A DNA stretch of 11,210 bases, taken from the NCBI GenBank assembly GCA_902782915.1, contig CACZOV010000010.1, positions 1 to 11,210 of the forward strand, in the 5' to 3' direction. The translations under genes were made by a program, and so were the position numbers. Below are positions 1-6,124 of this stretch, in pieces (positions within the stretch are counted from its first letter, which is position 1; each line of letters begins with the position of its first letter). Source of the DNA: an uncultured Erysipelotrichaceae bacterium (lineage in GTDB: Bacteria > Bacillota_I > Bacilli_A > RF39 > UBA660). The notes under the pieces are model-generated. The model was not told the DNA's origin and ran no database searches. It saw nothing but the letters and a program-made list of their open reading frames with translations.

Positions 1-2
1 CA

Positions 3-215
3 GTTGCTTATTTTGCAACAACAGGAGATGCTAAAGCAGATTTAATGGAAGATATGGCAGCCGAACAAAAAGCTCGTGCAGTTTATGAAAATTTAATTGA
101 TCTGACTAAAGATCCAGATGTAATTGGTCCACTTCTTTGGCTTCGTCAAAGAGAAATTGTTCATTTTCAAAGATTTAAAGAACTATATGAAATGTATAAA
201 GAAAAAGGACTTTAG
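3..215 (+). CDS. cotJC: CotJC-like manganese catalase / spore coat protein (3' end only)
   Basis: The last 70 codons of a gene that begins before the window, ending in TAG. The translation contains DLMEDMAAEQKAR and, about 45 residues later, LRQREIVHFQRF. These match the C-terminal half of the manganese catalase/CotJC ferritin-like fold; the Glu of AAEQKAR and the His of REIVHF fit the last two di-manganese ligands of that family (family knowledge). Such proteins break down hydrogen peroxide, and in spore formers CotJC is part of the inner spore coat. The C-terminus stops soon after the last ligand helix, as in the short CotJC type rather than the longer catalases with an extra tail. A terminator follows at once. 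The family call is firm; a spore role is inferred from the subfamily. Confidence 0.88.
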   Translation, partial: VAYFATTGDAKADLMEDMAAEQKARAVYENLIDLTKDPDVIGPLLWLRQREIVHFQRFKELYEMYKEKGL

Positions 216-238
216 AAACCTAATAGGTTTCTTTTTTT
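214..238 (+). terminator. Rho-independent terminator of cotJC
   Basis: The stem AGAAACCT (214-221) pairs with AGGTTTCT (225-232) around a 3-base loop and runs into a T stretch to 238. It overlaps the last bases of the cotJC stop codon, so it terminates that gene. Confidence 0.85.
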
Positions 239-253
239 GTCAAAATTTGTCAA

Positions 254-282
254 TTGATTACTAAAAAAAAATATGTTATAAT
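254..282 (+). promoter_or_regulatory. Sigma-A-type promoter of the 3D-domain gene
   Basis: A -35 box TTGATT (254-259), a 17-base spacer and a perfect TATAAT (277-282) preceded by TG at 274-275, an extended -10. Transcription would start near 289, only a few bases before the AAGGAG ribosome binding site at 291-296. The mRNA leader would therefore be about 12 bases. This also rules out the in-frame ATG at 254 as the start. Confidence 0.7.
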
Positions 283-301
283 CTTTAGGCAAGGAGAAAA
301 T

Positions 302-1147
302 ATGAATAAAATTTTAAACAATATATTGAAATGCTTATTAATAACTTTAGTAGTAGTTATAACAGGTGGAATACTTTCTATGAATATGAAAGTATCTCCA
401 AATACATCATTAAGGCTTGTATCTTCTAGTTTAATTAGTAGCATTAAAACAGATGAAGTATTAGATCAAGTATCTGAAGAAATAGAAGACGTTGAAAGTA
501 ATCTTGAGGAAATAGAAGAAATTAAAACTAAAGAAGAAAATCCAGAGACCAAAAAAGAGACTCCAGTAATTGAAGAGAAGGATCAAGAAAAAGTTCTAGA
601 AAAGACTGAAGAGAAGAAACAAGAAAAAGTCGAGGAAAAGATTGAAGAAAATCATCAAGAAGTAGTAATAACTCCTCCAAAAGAAGAAATTAAGGAAGAA
701 GTAATAGAACAAAAAGAAGTTATTAAAAATGAAGTTCCATCTCCAAATGGCTCTTATTCTCCAAATTTAGATGCAGCAAGTGGTGTTCTTGAAACATATC
801 ATGGCGTTATAACAGCATATGGACCTGATTGTTATGGATGTACAAGTGGTGCAACTGCAAGTGGATATAATGTTTTAAATGGAAACATTTACTATAATGA
901 TAAAACCTATGGAACTATCAGAATAGTTGCTGGAGATCGTTCACTACCATTTGGAACAATTGTGAAAATAAGTGGTTTAAATATTTCAACTGAGCCAGTT
1001 CTTGCCATCGTTCTTGATCGAGGTGGAGACATTGGATTTAACAAAAGTATTTATTTTGATTTATTATTTACAAGCGAAAGATCAAGTGATGTATATAACT
1101 TTGGTAAACAAACTGCAACATTTGAAATATTAAGACGTGGTTATTAA
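302..1147 (+). CDS. Membrane-anchored 3D-domain (RlpA-like fold) cell wall protein
   Basis: 281 residues. Start chosen at 302, with AAGGAG five bases upstream; the in-frame ATG at 254 lies in the promoter. Residues 9-27 form one hydrophobic segment (signal anchor or uncleaved signal). Residues about 55-145 are a Glu/Lys-rich, Pro-dotted linker with degenerate repeats such as EKVLEKTEEKKQEKVEEKIEE, probably an extended or coiled stalk through the wall. Residues about 168-281 are a 3D domain, a double-psi beta-barrel: CYGC (177-180), AGDRSLPFGT with D212, VLDRGGDIG with D239, and YFDLLF with D253 are the three name-giving aspartates. The family is linked to peptidoglycan lytic activity related to MltA, Sps and RpfB-type proteins; the activity here is inferred. 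It is monocistronic, followed by a terminator at 1171-1203, and converges on the next gene. Confidence 0.85.
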   Translation: MNKILNNILKCLLITLVVVITGGILSMNMKVSPNTSLRLVSSSLISSIKTDEVLDQVSEEIEDVESNLEEIEEIKTKEENPETKKETPVIEEKDQEKVLEKTEEKKQEKVEEKIEENHQEVVITPPKEEIKEEVIEQKEVIKNEVPSPNGSYSPNLDAASGVLETYHGVITAYGPDCYGCTSGATASGYNVLNGNIYYNDKTYGTIRIVAGDRSLPFGTIVKISGLNISTEPVLAIVLDRGGDIGFNKSIYFDLLFTSERSSDVYNFGKQTATFEILRRGY

Positions 1148-1410
1148 GATAAAAACATCTTAAATTTATTTCTGTAATCTAGAAAAAGATTACAGATTTT
1201 TTTATAATTATCTATTGTTAGATATTTTTTAGCTTCATTTAAAACAATTTCATAATTATTACTTAATAAAACTTTATATTTTTCTTTAATAGTTTTATAA
1301 AGATAATCTAATTCTTGATCATTTAAATTAATATTATTTTTTAAAGCAAAATAAGTTATATCATTTAAAGAAATATTATTTATATAGTTTTCAATTATTT
1401 TTTCATACAT
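1144..1410 (-). CDS. Small DUF2624 (YqfT)-like protein
   Basis: 88 residues, mostly helical and Lys/Asn/Ile-rich, with no membrane segment. On the minus strand AGGTGAT lies just before ATG at 1410, which fixes that start; a GTG three codons earlier (1419) is inside the ribosome binding site. The pattern of an N-terminal helix (KIIENYINNISLNDITYFA), then NINLNDQELDYL, and a C-terminal helix ending in LFLDYRNKF, resembles the roughly 85-residue YqfT/DUF2624 proteins of Bacilli, whose function is unknown. This is from memory of the family pattern, so the family name is tentative, though the gene looks real. Its stop codon overlaps the stop codon of the converging 3D gene, and that gene's terminator lies inside this coding region. 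Confidence 0.6.
   Translation of the reverse strand: MYEKIIENYINNISLNDITYFALKNNINLNDQELDYLYKTIKEKYKVLLSNNYEIVLNEAKKYLTIDNYKKICNLFLDYRNKFKMFLS
1171..1203 (+). terminator. Terminator of the 3D-domain gene, inside the opposite-strand gene
   Basis: A perfect 10-bp stem TCTGTAATCT (1171-1180) / AGATTACAGA (1187-1196) with a 6-base loop, followed by seven T (1197-1203). It works in the plus direction only, since the minus-strand readout has no trailing T run. It lies 23 bases after the 3D gene's stop, in the 3' coding part of the minus-strand gene. Confidence 0.85.
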
Positions 1411-1476
1411 TTGAATCACCTAATAAAGTTTATTCATAATTTATAAAATAATACAAATAATATAGATGGTGATAAT

Positions 1477-3417
1477 GTGAAGCTAAATCTTTTAAAAGTT
1501 CTTTTATACCTTTCTTTTACAGTAATTGGAATAAGACTTTTTTATTTACAAGTAATTAAACATGATTATTATGTTGAAAAATTAAGGCAGATGAATGAAA
1601 AAATTGTTTATGGTGATACAATGCCAAGAGGAAATATATATGATCGAAATGGAGTGTTATTAGTAGATAATAAGTTAGTTAAAACTATTTATTATAAAAA
1701 TGATTTAAAATTAAGTACTAAAGAACAAATAAAATTAGCATATTATGTTAAAGATTATTTAGATCTTGATTATTCTAAATTAACTAATTCTTTTCTGAAA
1801 GATTTTTATTTATTAGAACATGAAAGTGATATTATAAAAAGAGTAAAAGAAACTGATTATAATAAATTTAGACGACATGAAATAAGTGATATAGAATATT
1901 ATAAGTTAAAAAAAGATTTAGTAACAAGTGAAGATTTAAATATTTATAATGATGAAGATAAAAAAGCTATTTATTTATATTATTTAATGACTAATGGTTA
2001 TTCTTATGAAGAAAAAATTATTAAAAAGGATGCAACTGACTATGAATTTGCTTTTTTTTCTGAAAGTAATGGGAAACTTAAAGGTTTTAATACTAAGTAT
2101 ATATATGATAGAAATTACTTATATGAATCTACTTTAAAAACTATTTTTGGAAGTGTTGGAAATATTACAAGTGATGTTAAAGAGTATTATTTAAAAAAAG
2201 GATATAGTATAACTGATACAGTAGGTCTTTCTAGTTTAGAATATATGTATGATGATTATTTAAAGGGAACAAAAGATATTTATAAATTAGATGGAAATGA
2301 TTTAATTTTAATTGATAAAGGAACAAAAGGAAATGATTTGTATTTAACAATTGATATTAATATTCAAAACATGGTTGATAGTATATTAGAAAGTGAAATA
2401 ATAAATGCTAAGAAAAGTTTGAATACTAAGTATTTTGATCGTAGTTATGTAACAATATCTGATCCAAATAATGGTGATATTTTAGCAATAAGCGGTAAGT
2501 TATATAAAGATGAAAAAATTACAAATTATAATATAGGAGCAGTACTTGATTCAATGGTTTCAGGAAGTGTTGTTAAGGGTGCAAGTATTTTAGTTGGATA
2601 TAATGAAGAAAAATTAAAAATAGGGGAGTATATGGTTGATGAGTGTATTAAAATAAAAGCAACTCCAAAAAAATGCTCTATTTATACCATGGGATATGTA
2701 AATGACTTAGATGCTTTAAAGAAAAGTAGCAATGTTTATCAATTTAAAATAGCCCTTCGAATAGCAGGAGTAAACTATCGATATGATGCACCAGCCTATT
2801 TAAAAGAAGATGCTTTTTCAATTTACAGAAATTATTTAGCTTTATTTGGACTTGGAGTATCAACAGGAATTGATCTTGAAAGAGAAAGTACTGGTATTAA
2901 GGGAAAACTTGAAAATGTTGGACTTTTAATGAATCTCTCAATTGGTCAATATGATAGTTATACAAATATAGAATTAAATCAGTATATTGCAACTTTAGCA
3001 AATGGAAAATCTCGCTATAAATTACATTTTTTAAAAGAAATAAAAAATGGTGATGAAGTATTACATACTCATGAACCAGTGATTTTAAATACTTTAGATA
3101 GTATAGATGAAAAATATATAAATCGTGTAAAACAAGGATTAAATTTAGTTATAAAAGAAGGAACAGGAAAGGGTTATATAAATTCATATGATGCAAGTGG
3201 TAAGACGGGAACAAGTGAAACATTTGTAGATAGTAATGCGGACTCTATATATGAAACTGAATCAATTTCAACAGCATTTGTATCATATTTACCAAGTAAT
3301 AATCCTAAATATGCTATTTCAATTACTTCTCCAAATATTAGTTATGTAAATAACTATAGTACATATATATATCCATTTAATAAAAATGTTATTAGAAGAA
3401 TAACAGATTTATTATAA
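1477..3417 (+). CDS. Class B penicillin-binding protein (peptidoglycan transpeptidase)
   Basis: 646 residues. GTG start, preceded by GGTGAT (1468-1473), which matches the anti-Shine-Dalgarno sequence. Residues 5-26 are a single membrane anchor. MPRGNIYDRNGVLLVDN (49-65) is the conserved start of the PBP dimerisation/pedestal domain. The transpeptidase domain has all three catalytic motifs: SVVK (S364 nucleophile to K367), SSN (417-419) and KTGT (576-579). The wording SGSVVKGAS matches the PGSVVKGA form found in PbpA/PBP2-type elongation enzymes of Bacillota. The enzyme would cross-link peptidoglycan stems outside the membrane and be inhibited by beta-lactams. An insert of about 80 residues (105-185) in the pedestal is rich in Lys, Asp and Tyr. 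No division-cluster genes adjoin it, so an elongation role is more likely than FtsI; this is inference. Confidence 0.9.
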   Translation: MKLNLLKVLLYLSFTVIGIRLFYLQVIKHDYYVEKLRQMNEKIVYGDTMPRGNIYDRNGVLLVDNKLVKTIYYKNDLKLSTKEQIKLAYYVKDYLDLDYSKLTNSFLKDFYLLEHESDIIKRVKETDYNKFRRHEISDIEYYKLKKDLVTSEDLNIYNDEDKKAIYLYYLMTNGYSYEEKIIKKDATDYEFAFFSESNGKLKGFNTKYIYDRNYLYESTLKTIFGSVGNITSDVKEYYLKKGYSITDTVGLSSLEYMYDDYLKGTKDIYKLDGNDLILIDKGTKGNDLYLTIDINIQNMVDSILESEIINAKKSLNTKYFDRSYVTISDPNNGDILAISGKLYKDEKITNYNIGAVLDSMVSGSVVKGASILVGYNEEKLKIGEYMVDECIKIKATPKKCSIYTMGYVNDLDALKKSSNVYQFKIALRIAGVNYRYDAPAYLKEDAFSIYRNYLALFGLGVSTGIDLERESTGIKGKLENVGLLMNLSIGQYDSYTNIELNQYIATLANGKSRYKLHFLKEIKNGDEVLHTHEPVILNTLDSIDEKYINRVKQGLNLVIKEGTGKGYINSYDASGKTGTSETFVDSNADSIYETESISTAFVSYLPSNNPKYAISITSPNISYVNNYSTYIYPFNKNVIRRITDLL

Positions 3418-3420
3418 CAA

Positions 3421-4365
3421 TTACTTTTTTACAAGCTTATTAATAAATTTTTCAAAATATGCAAGAAATGGATAAAAGATAATAATTGATAAAAAATTAA
3501 ATAATGTATGAATTAAAGCAATCGAATTAGAATTAACTTGCTTTTGTAAATAGATAAGTTTAAAATACTTTGAAATATAAAATAAAATTAAAAAAATAAT
3601 TGTACCTATAATATTATAAAATAAATGACTATAAGAAACTTTTTTAGCATTTTTACTTGTTCCTATGCTAGAAATCATGGTTGTAATACAACTTCCAATA
3701 TTTTCTCCAAGAATAATCGGAATTGTCATATAATAGTTAAGTTTTCCTTTGTTAGAAATAGATTGTAGAATAGCAACAGTTGCACTACTTGATTGAACAA
3801 GACATGTTGTAATCATTCCTACTAAAAGTCCTAAAATTGGACTATTAAGTGATGTTATTAGATCTTTAAATGCTTTATATTCCATAATCGGACTAAGAGT
3901 TGATCCAATCATTGATAAACCTAACATAAAAAGAGAATATCCAATAAACAAATTACTAAGTCTTCTTTTCTTTTTAAAATAGAAAACTAATCCTATTAAA
4001 AGTAAAATAGGAGTATAAGTATTTAAATTAAAAATAGGAGAGGAAGATTCATTTAGACTTAAAAAAGAAGTAATCCATGAAGTGACACAAGTACCAAGAT
4101 TAGCTCCCATCATTATCCCAATTGAAGAATGAAAAGTTATTACATTAGAGTTTACTAGTCCAACTGTTATTACAGTAATAATACTAGAACTTCCAACTAG
4201 AGCAGTTACAATTGTACCTAAAATAATACCTCGTTTAGGTGAATTAGTATAATTTTCTAAAATATTTTTAATTCTTGTTTGAATATTTCCAAGAGAATTA
4301 GAAAATAACTGCATTCCATATATAAACATACAAATACTAAGAATAAAATTTAATAATAGCTTCAT
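3421..4365 (-). CDS. Na/Pi-cotransporter II family membrane protein without PhoU domain
   Basis: 314 residues from the ATG at 4365. The earlier in-frame ATG at 4437 would add 24 residues that the family does not have, and neither start has a clear ribosome binding site. The protein has about eight hydrophobic segments and the internal two-fold repeat of the family. Repeat 1 has LVGSSS (56-61) then MGANLGTCVTS (86-96); repeat 2 has LVQSSSATVA (189-198) then GENIGSCIT (220-228). These are the QSSS and GxNxGT motifs of sodium-phosphate symporters. Repeat 1 has Gly where the motif normally has Gln. Many bacterial relatives carry a C-terminal PhoU-like domain; this one ends after the last membrane segment. 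Substrate is probably phosphate, but this is unproven. Its stop is 3 bases from that of the converging PBP gene. Confidence 0.82.
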   Translation of the reverse strand: MKLLLNFILSICMFIYGMQLFSNSLGNIQTRIKNILENYTNSPKRGIILGTIVTALVGSSSIITVITVGLVNSNVITFHSSIGIMMGANLGTCVTSWITSFLSLNESSSPIFNLNTYTPILLLIGLVFYFKKKRRLSNLFIGYSLFMLGLSMIGSTLSPIMEYKAFKDLITSLNSPILGLLVGMITTCLVQSSSATVAILQSISNKGKLNYYMTIPIILGENIGSCITTMISSIGTSKNAKKVSYSHLFYNIIGTIIFLILFYISKYFKLIYLQKQVNSNSIALIHTLFNFLSIIIFYPFLAYFEKFINKLVKK

Positions 4366-4408
4366 AGTATTATTTATTAAAAAAATAGATAAGATATTCC
4401 TAATTAAT

Positions 4409-4414
4409 AGTATA
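4409..4414 (-). promoter_or_regulatory. Possible -10 box for the Na/Pi family gene
   Basis: TATACT on the minus strand, about 44 bases before the chosen start at 4365. The -35 match at the right distance is weak (TGATTA, 4431-4436). If real, transcription starts near 4402, downstream of the ATG at 4437, which favours the start at 4365. Confidence 0.3.
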
Positions 4415-4469
4415 TTGATGAATGAATATGTAATCATATAGAGATATCTATAAAATTTTTTAATAGTAC

Positions 4470-4499
4470 TTGATCACTTAATATGTTCTACTATATAAT
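4470..4499 (+). promoter_or_regulatory. Promoter of the leader before the ORF6N remnant
   Basis: TTGATC (4470-4475), an 18-base spacer, and TATAAT (4494-4499). No gene lies between this promoter and the terminator at 4576, so it would make a leader RNA of about 125 bases ahead of the ORF6N start. Confidence 0.5.
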
Positions 4500-4503
4500 T
4501 AAC

Positions 4504-4632
4504 TTGGTTAGAGTTACCAAATCACAAATTTAATTTATTCGATAATTTATGTCTTAAAAAAAGATATATCTATTCGGGCATACCACTTGGTAATATTTTT
4601 ATTACTTAAGCAAAGTGGGATGTCCTTTTTTT
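4504..4632 (+). promoter_or_regulatory. Candidate attenuator leader with strong terminator hairpin
   Basis: A 5' hairpin TTGGT (4504-4508) / ACCAA (4516-4520) is followed by an AT-rich stretch and then a long terminator hairpin. The hairpin's lower stem is GGGCAT-A-CCACTT (4576-4588) against AAGTGG-G-ATGTCC (4613-4625), with one mismatch and one G-T pair. A small upper stem GTAAT/ATTAC (4590-4594/4601-4605) and seven T (4626-4632) complete it. TTACCAA (4514-4520) is the exact complement of TTGGTAA (4587-4593) in the terminator's upper part, so an alternative antiterminator pairing is possible. An AAGGAGGT ribosome binding site follows at 4643-4650. It does not match a T-box (no UGGNACC bulge sequence) or another riboswitch I recognise. 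The terminator is seen directly; switching is inferred. Confidence 0.5.
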
Positions 4633-4654
4633 ATATTAATACAAGGAGGTAATA

Positions 4655-4758
4655 ATGATGAATGAGTGAATGGTTAAAAACGAAATAATTGAAAGTGACA
4701 TCAAAATTGAAAATATGATTTATGAAATAAGGGAAGTACAATTTATGCTAGATTCTGA
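4655..4758 (+). pseudogene. ORF6N-domain (phage antirepressor-like) gene, 5' fragment
   Basis: After AAGGAGGT (4643-4650) two ATG codons (4655, 4658) open a frame reading MMNE-stop-MVKNEIIESDIKIENM, then IYEIREVQFMLDS. KIENMIYEIR...QFMLDS is the typical N-terminus of ORF6N-type DNA-binding proteins (relatives of phage antirepressor/KilA-N proteins), where it continues as MLDSDLAxLYxCKNGTKxIN. Here the match stops at 4758 and resumes at 5921, after the nuclease cassette. The codon at 4667-4669 is TGA; translation could restart at the next codon, ATG 4670. It would then run into the cassette and end at a TAA at 4808-4810 (46 residues). TGA is not used for tryptophan elsewhere here, so this is a real nonsense codon. 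The family call rests on motif recall. Confidence 0.7.
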
Positions 4759-4760
4759 AA

Positions 4761-4782
4761 TTGATGCTATCAAATGTCATGA
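4761..4782 (+). repeat. Left terminal inverted repeat of the nuclease cassette
   Basis: Begins TTGATGCTATCAAATGTCAT. It pairs with the reverse complement of 5897-5918 (TTGTTGCTACCAAATGACAT...) at 18 of 22 positions, with mismatches at repeat positions 4, 10, 17 and 21. Confidence 0.75.
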
Positions 4783-4805
4783 ATATATTTGTCACGATAA
4801 CGTAC

Positions 4806-4827
4806 TATAATATTGTTAAAACAATAT
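4806..4827 (+). promoter_or_regulatory. -10 box overlapped by a palindrome before the nuclease gene
   Basis: TATAAT (4806-4811) lies 78 bases before the nuclease ATG. The perfect 18-base inverted repeat ATATTGTTAAAACAATAT (4810-4827) covers its end and the expected transcription start. No good -35 box is seen at 16-18 bases, so the promoter is tentative. The layout would suit a repressor operator, but it could also be a weak RNA hairpin. Confidence 0.4.
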
Positions 4828-4888
4828 CAGTGCTCATAAGTTGATAAATTTTGCAGATGCATCTCTCGAATTAGAAAGGAATTAAAAA

Positions 4889-5899
4889 ATGATAGAAACA
4901 CTTGAAAAAGATTTTAAAATGGTAATAAAAAAAATAAAAGATGATATAAGAAATACTCAAATAAAAACAATATTTCAGGCAAATAGTAATTTAATAATGT
5001 TATATTATAGAATAGGAATGATAATGTTTGAAAATAGCAAATATGGGAATAAATTTATAAAAAATGTAGCAACTGAAATTAAAATAGAATTTCCAAATAT
5101 TGAAGGATTTTCCGAAAGAAATTTGCGTAGTATGAAACTTTTCTATTTAGAATATAAAGATGATGAGATTTGGCAACAAGTTGTTGCCAAATTACCTTGG
5201 GGACATAATTTACTACTAATTCAAAAAGTCAAAAACAAAAAAATTAGAAAAGTATATGCTGAAGCCACTTTGTCAAATGGTTGGAGTAGAAATATTCTAG
5301 ATTTTCAAATTAAAACAGAATATCATAAAAGAATTGGAAATAGTTTTAATAATTTTAGCAAATCATTACCACCAATTAATAGTGATTTAGTTAATAATAC
5401 TATTAAAGATCCGTATATATTTGATTTTATAACTTTAAAACACGATTATAAGGAAAAAGAATTAGAGCAAGCGATGTTAGAAAAAATAAAACATGTTCTA
5501 TTGGAACTAGGAAATGGTTTTACTTTTGTAGGTAATCAATATAAAATAACTATAGGTGATAAGGATTATTATTTAGATTTATTATTCTATCATTTAAAAC
5601 TTCGATGCTATATTATTGTTGAATTAAAAGCAAAAGAATTTATTCCAGAGTATGCAGGGAAAATGAATTTTTATTTGTCTGCTGTTGATGATATGTTAAA
5701 AAGTGAATATGATAATCCATCAATTGGATTAATTCTTTGTAAAGATAAAAATAAATTCACTGCTCAATATGCTTTAAAAGATATCAATAAGCCAATCGGA
5801 ATTAGTTCTTATGAGTTATCAGAGTATTTACCCAAAAATATACTTGAGTCATTACCAACAGAAGAAGAATTAAATTTACATATTAATTTTAAGGAATAA
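4889..5899 (+). CDS. YhcG/DUF1016-family PD-(D/E)XK nuclease
   Basis: 336 residues, the usual full length. Start at ATG 4889 with AAAGGA (4875-4880) eight bases upstream. The N-terminal DUF1016 domain (about 10-150) shows LYYRIGMIM, GFSERNLRSMKLFY (73-86), WQQVVAKLPWGHNLLL (95-110) and NGWSRNILDFQI (130-141), all family hallmarks. The C-terminal nuclease domain (about 180-320) has YYLDLLFYH with D230 and VELKAK with E245 and K247, giving D-x14-ExK. E191 or E193 in the helix before it may be the further acidic residue. AGKMNFYLSAVDD (256-268) and IGLILCKDK follow as expected, so the active site looks intact. The family is widespread in variable regions and defence or mobile neighbourhoods; its exact role is not settled. 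It fills the cassette described at 4755-5922 and its TAA lies in the right inverted repeat. Confidence 0.9.
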   Translation: MIETLEKDFKMVIKKIKDDIRNTQIKTIFQANSNLIMLYYRIGMIMFENSKYGNKFIKNVATEIKIEFPNIEGFSERNLRSMKLFYLEYKDDEIWQQVVAKLPWGHNLLLIQKVKNKKIRKVYAEATLSNGWSRNILDFQIKTEYHKRIGNSFNNFSKSLPPINSDLVNNTIKDPYIFDFITLKHDYKEKELEQAMLEKIKHVLLELGNGFTFVGNQYKITIGDKDYYLDLLFYHLKLRCYIIVELKAKEFIPEYAGKMNFYLSAVDDMLKSEYDNPSIGLILCKDKNKFTAQYALKDINKPIGISSYELSEYLPKNILESLPTEEELNLHINFKE

Positions 5900-5918
5900 T
5901 GTCATTTGGTAGCAACAA
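5897..5918 (-). repeat. Right terminal inverted repeat of the nuclease cassette
   Basis: Plus strand reads TAATGTCATTTGGTAGCAAC and two more bases. It is the inverted partner of 4761-4782 (18/22). Its first three bases are the stop codon of the nuclease gene, and CTGA follows directly at 5919. Confidence 0.75.
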
Positions 5919-5920
5919 CT

Positions 5921-5974
5921 GATTTAGCTATTCTTTATGAATGTAAAAATGGAACAAAAGAAATTAATCTAATA
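5921..5974 (+). pseudogene. ORF6N-domain gene, fragment after the cassette
   Basis: The frame from GAT 5921 reads DLAILYECKNGTKEINLI before TGA at 5975-5977. DLAxLYxCKNGTKxIN is the direct continuation of the MLDS that ends the fragment at 4655-4758. After INLI the family similarity disappears: the expected AVKRN...RFPE segment and the rest of the protein are missing. The frame then runs through unrelated codons to a TAA near 6030. The gene had therefore also lost its 3' part, by deletion or decay, in addition to the insertion. Confidence 0.7.
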
Positions 5975-5983
5975 TGAAATCAA

Positions 5984-6012
5984 TTGACAAATTGCCTCTT
6001 TTATTGTATTTT
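5984..6012 (+). promoter_or_regulatory. Probable argS promoter
   Basis: A perfect -35 TTGACA (5984-5989), a 17-base spacer and a weaker -10 TATTTT (6007-6012). This gives a leader of about 105 bases with no T-box features visible. A second TATAAT at 6074-6079 is closer to argS but lacks a convincing -35. The stretch 6019-6124 is otherwise featureless AT-rich DNA. Confidence 0.45.
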
Positions 6013-6124
6013 ATTATCAAGAAAAGGGAAATAAATAGTATTTAAAATTATAAATTATTAAAAAATATTCAGTTATAATTTTAATATTTAATAGATTTTT
6101 TAATAAAGTTTTCAAGGAGGAAAA

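Larger units (their letters stand above)
4755..5922 (+). mobile_element. Putative mobile cassette carrying a YhcG-type nuclease
   Basis: The cassette body is about 4759-5918 (1160 bp), between two copies of CTGA (4755-4758 and 5919-5922), a likely target-site duplication. Near-terminal 22-bp inverted repeats lie at 4761-4782 and 5897-5918 (18 of 22 positions pair). The only gene inside is the YhcG/DUF1016 nuclease (4889-5899), whose stop codon is in the right repeat. On both sides the cassette interrupts one ORF6N homology. Joining 4758 to 5923 restores GAT TCT GAT TTA GCT, read DSDLA, in frame, which is the expected family sequence. No transposase, integrase or resolvase is encoded. Either the cassette is moved in trans, or the nuclease itself takes part in mobility; the sequence does not decide this. 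Confidence 0.72.

Noticed and set aside
250..444. Minus-strand frame opposite the start of the 3D gene
   Set aside because: It has no binding site and lies opposite a well-supported promoter, start and coding sequence; it reflects AT-rich composition.
4470..4632. T-box or known amino-acid riboswitch in the leader
   Set aside because: No T-box antiterminator sequence (UGGNACC) or specifier-loop layout is present, and argS is more than 1.4 kb downstream beyond other features.
4655..4810. A mycoplasma-type code (TGA = Trp) that would open the ORF6N fragment
   Set aside because: All Trp codons in the intact genes are TGG, no intact gene has an in-frame TGA, and the CmpB-like gene uses TGA as a sensible stop just after the next gene's start.
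5981..5994. Short palindrome CAATT-gaca-AATTG around TTGACA
   Set aside because: A five-base stem in very AT-rich DNA is expected by chance; the -35 box alone explains the sequence.
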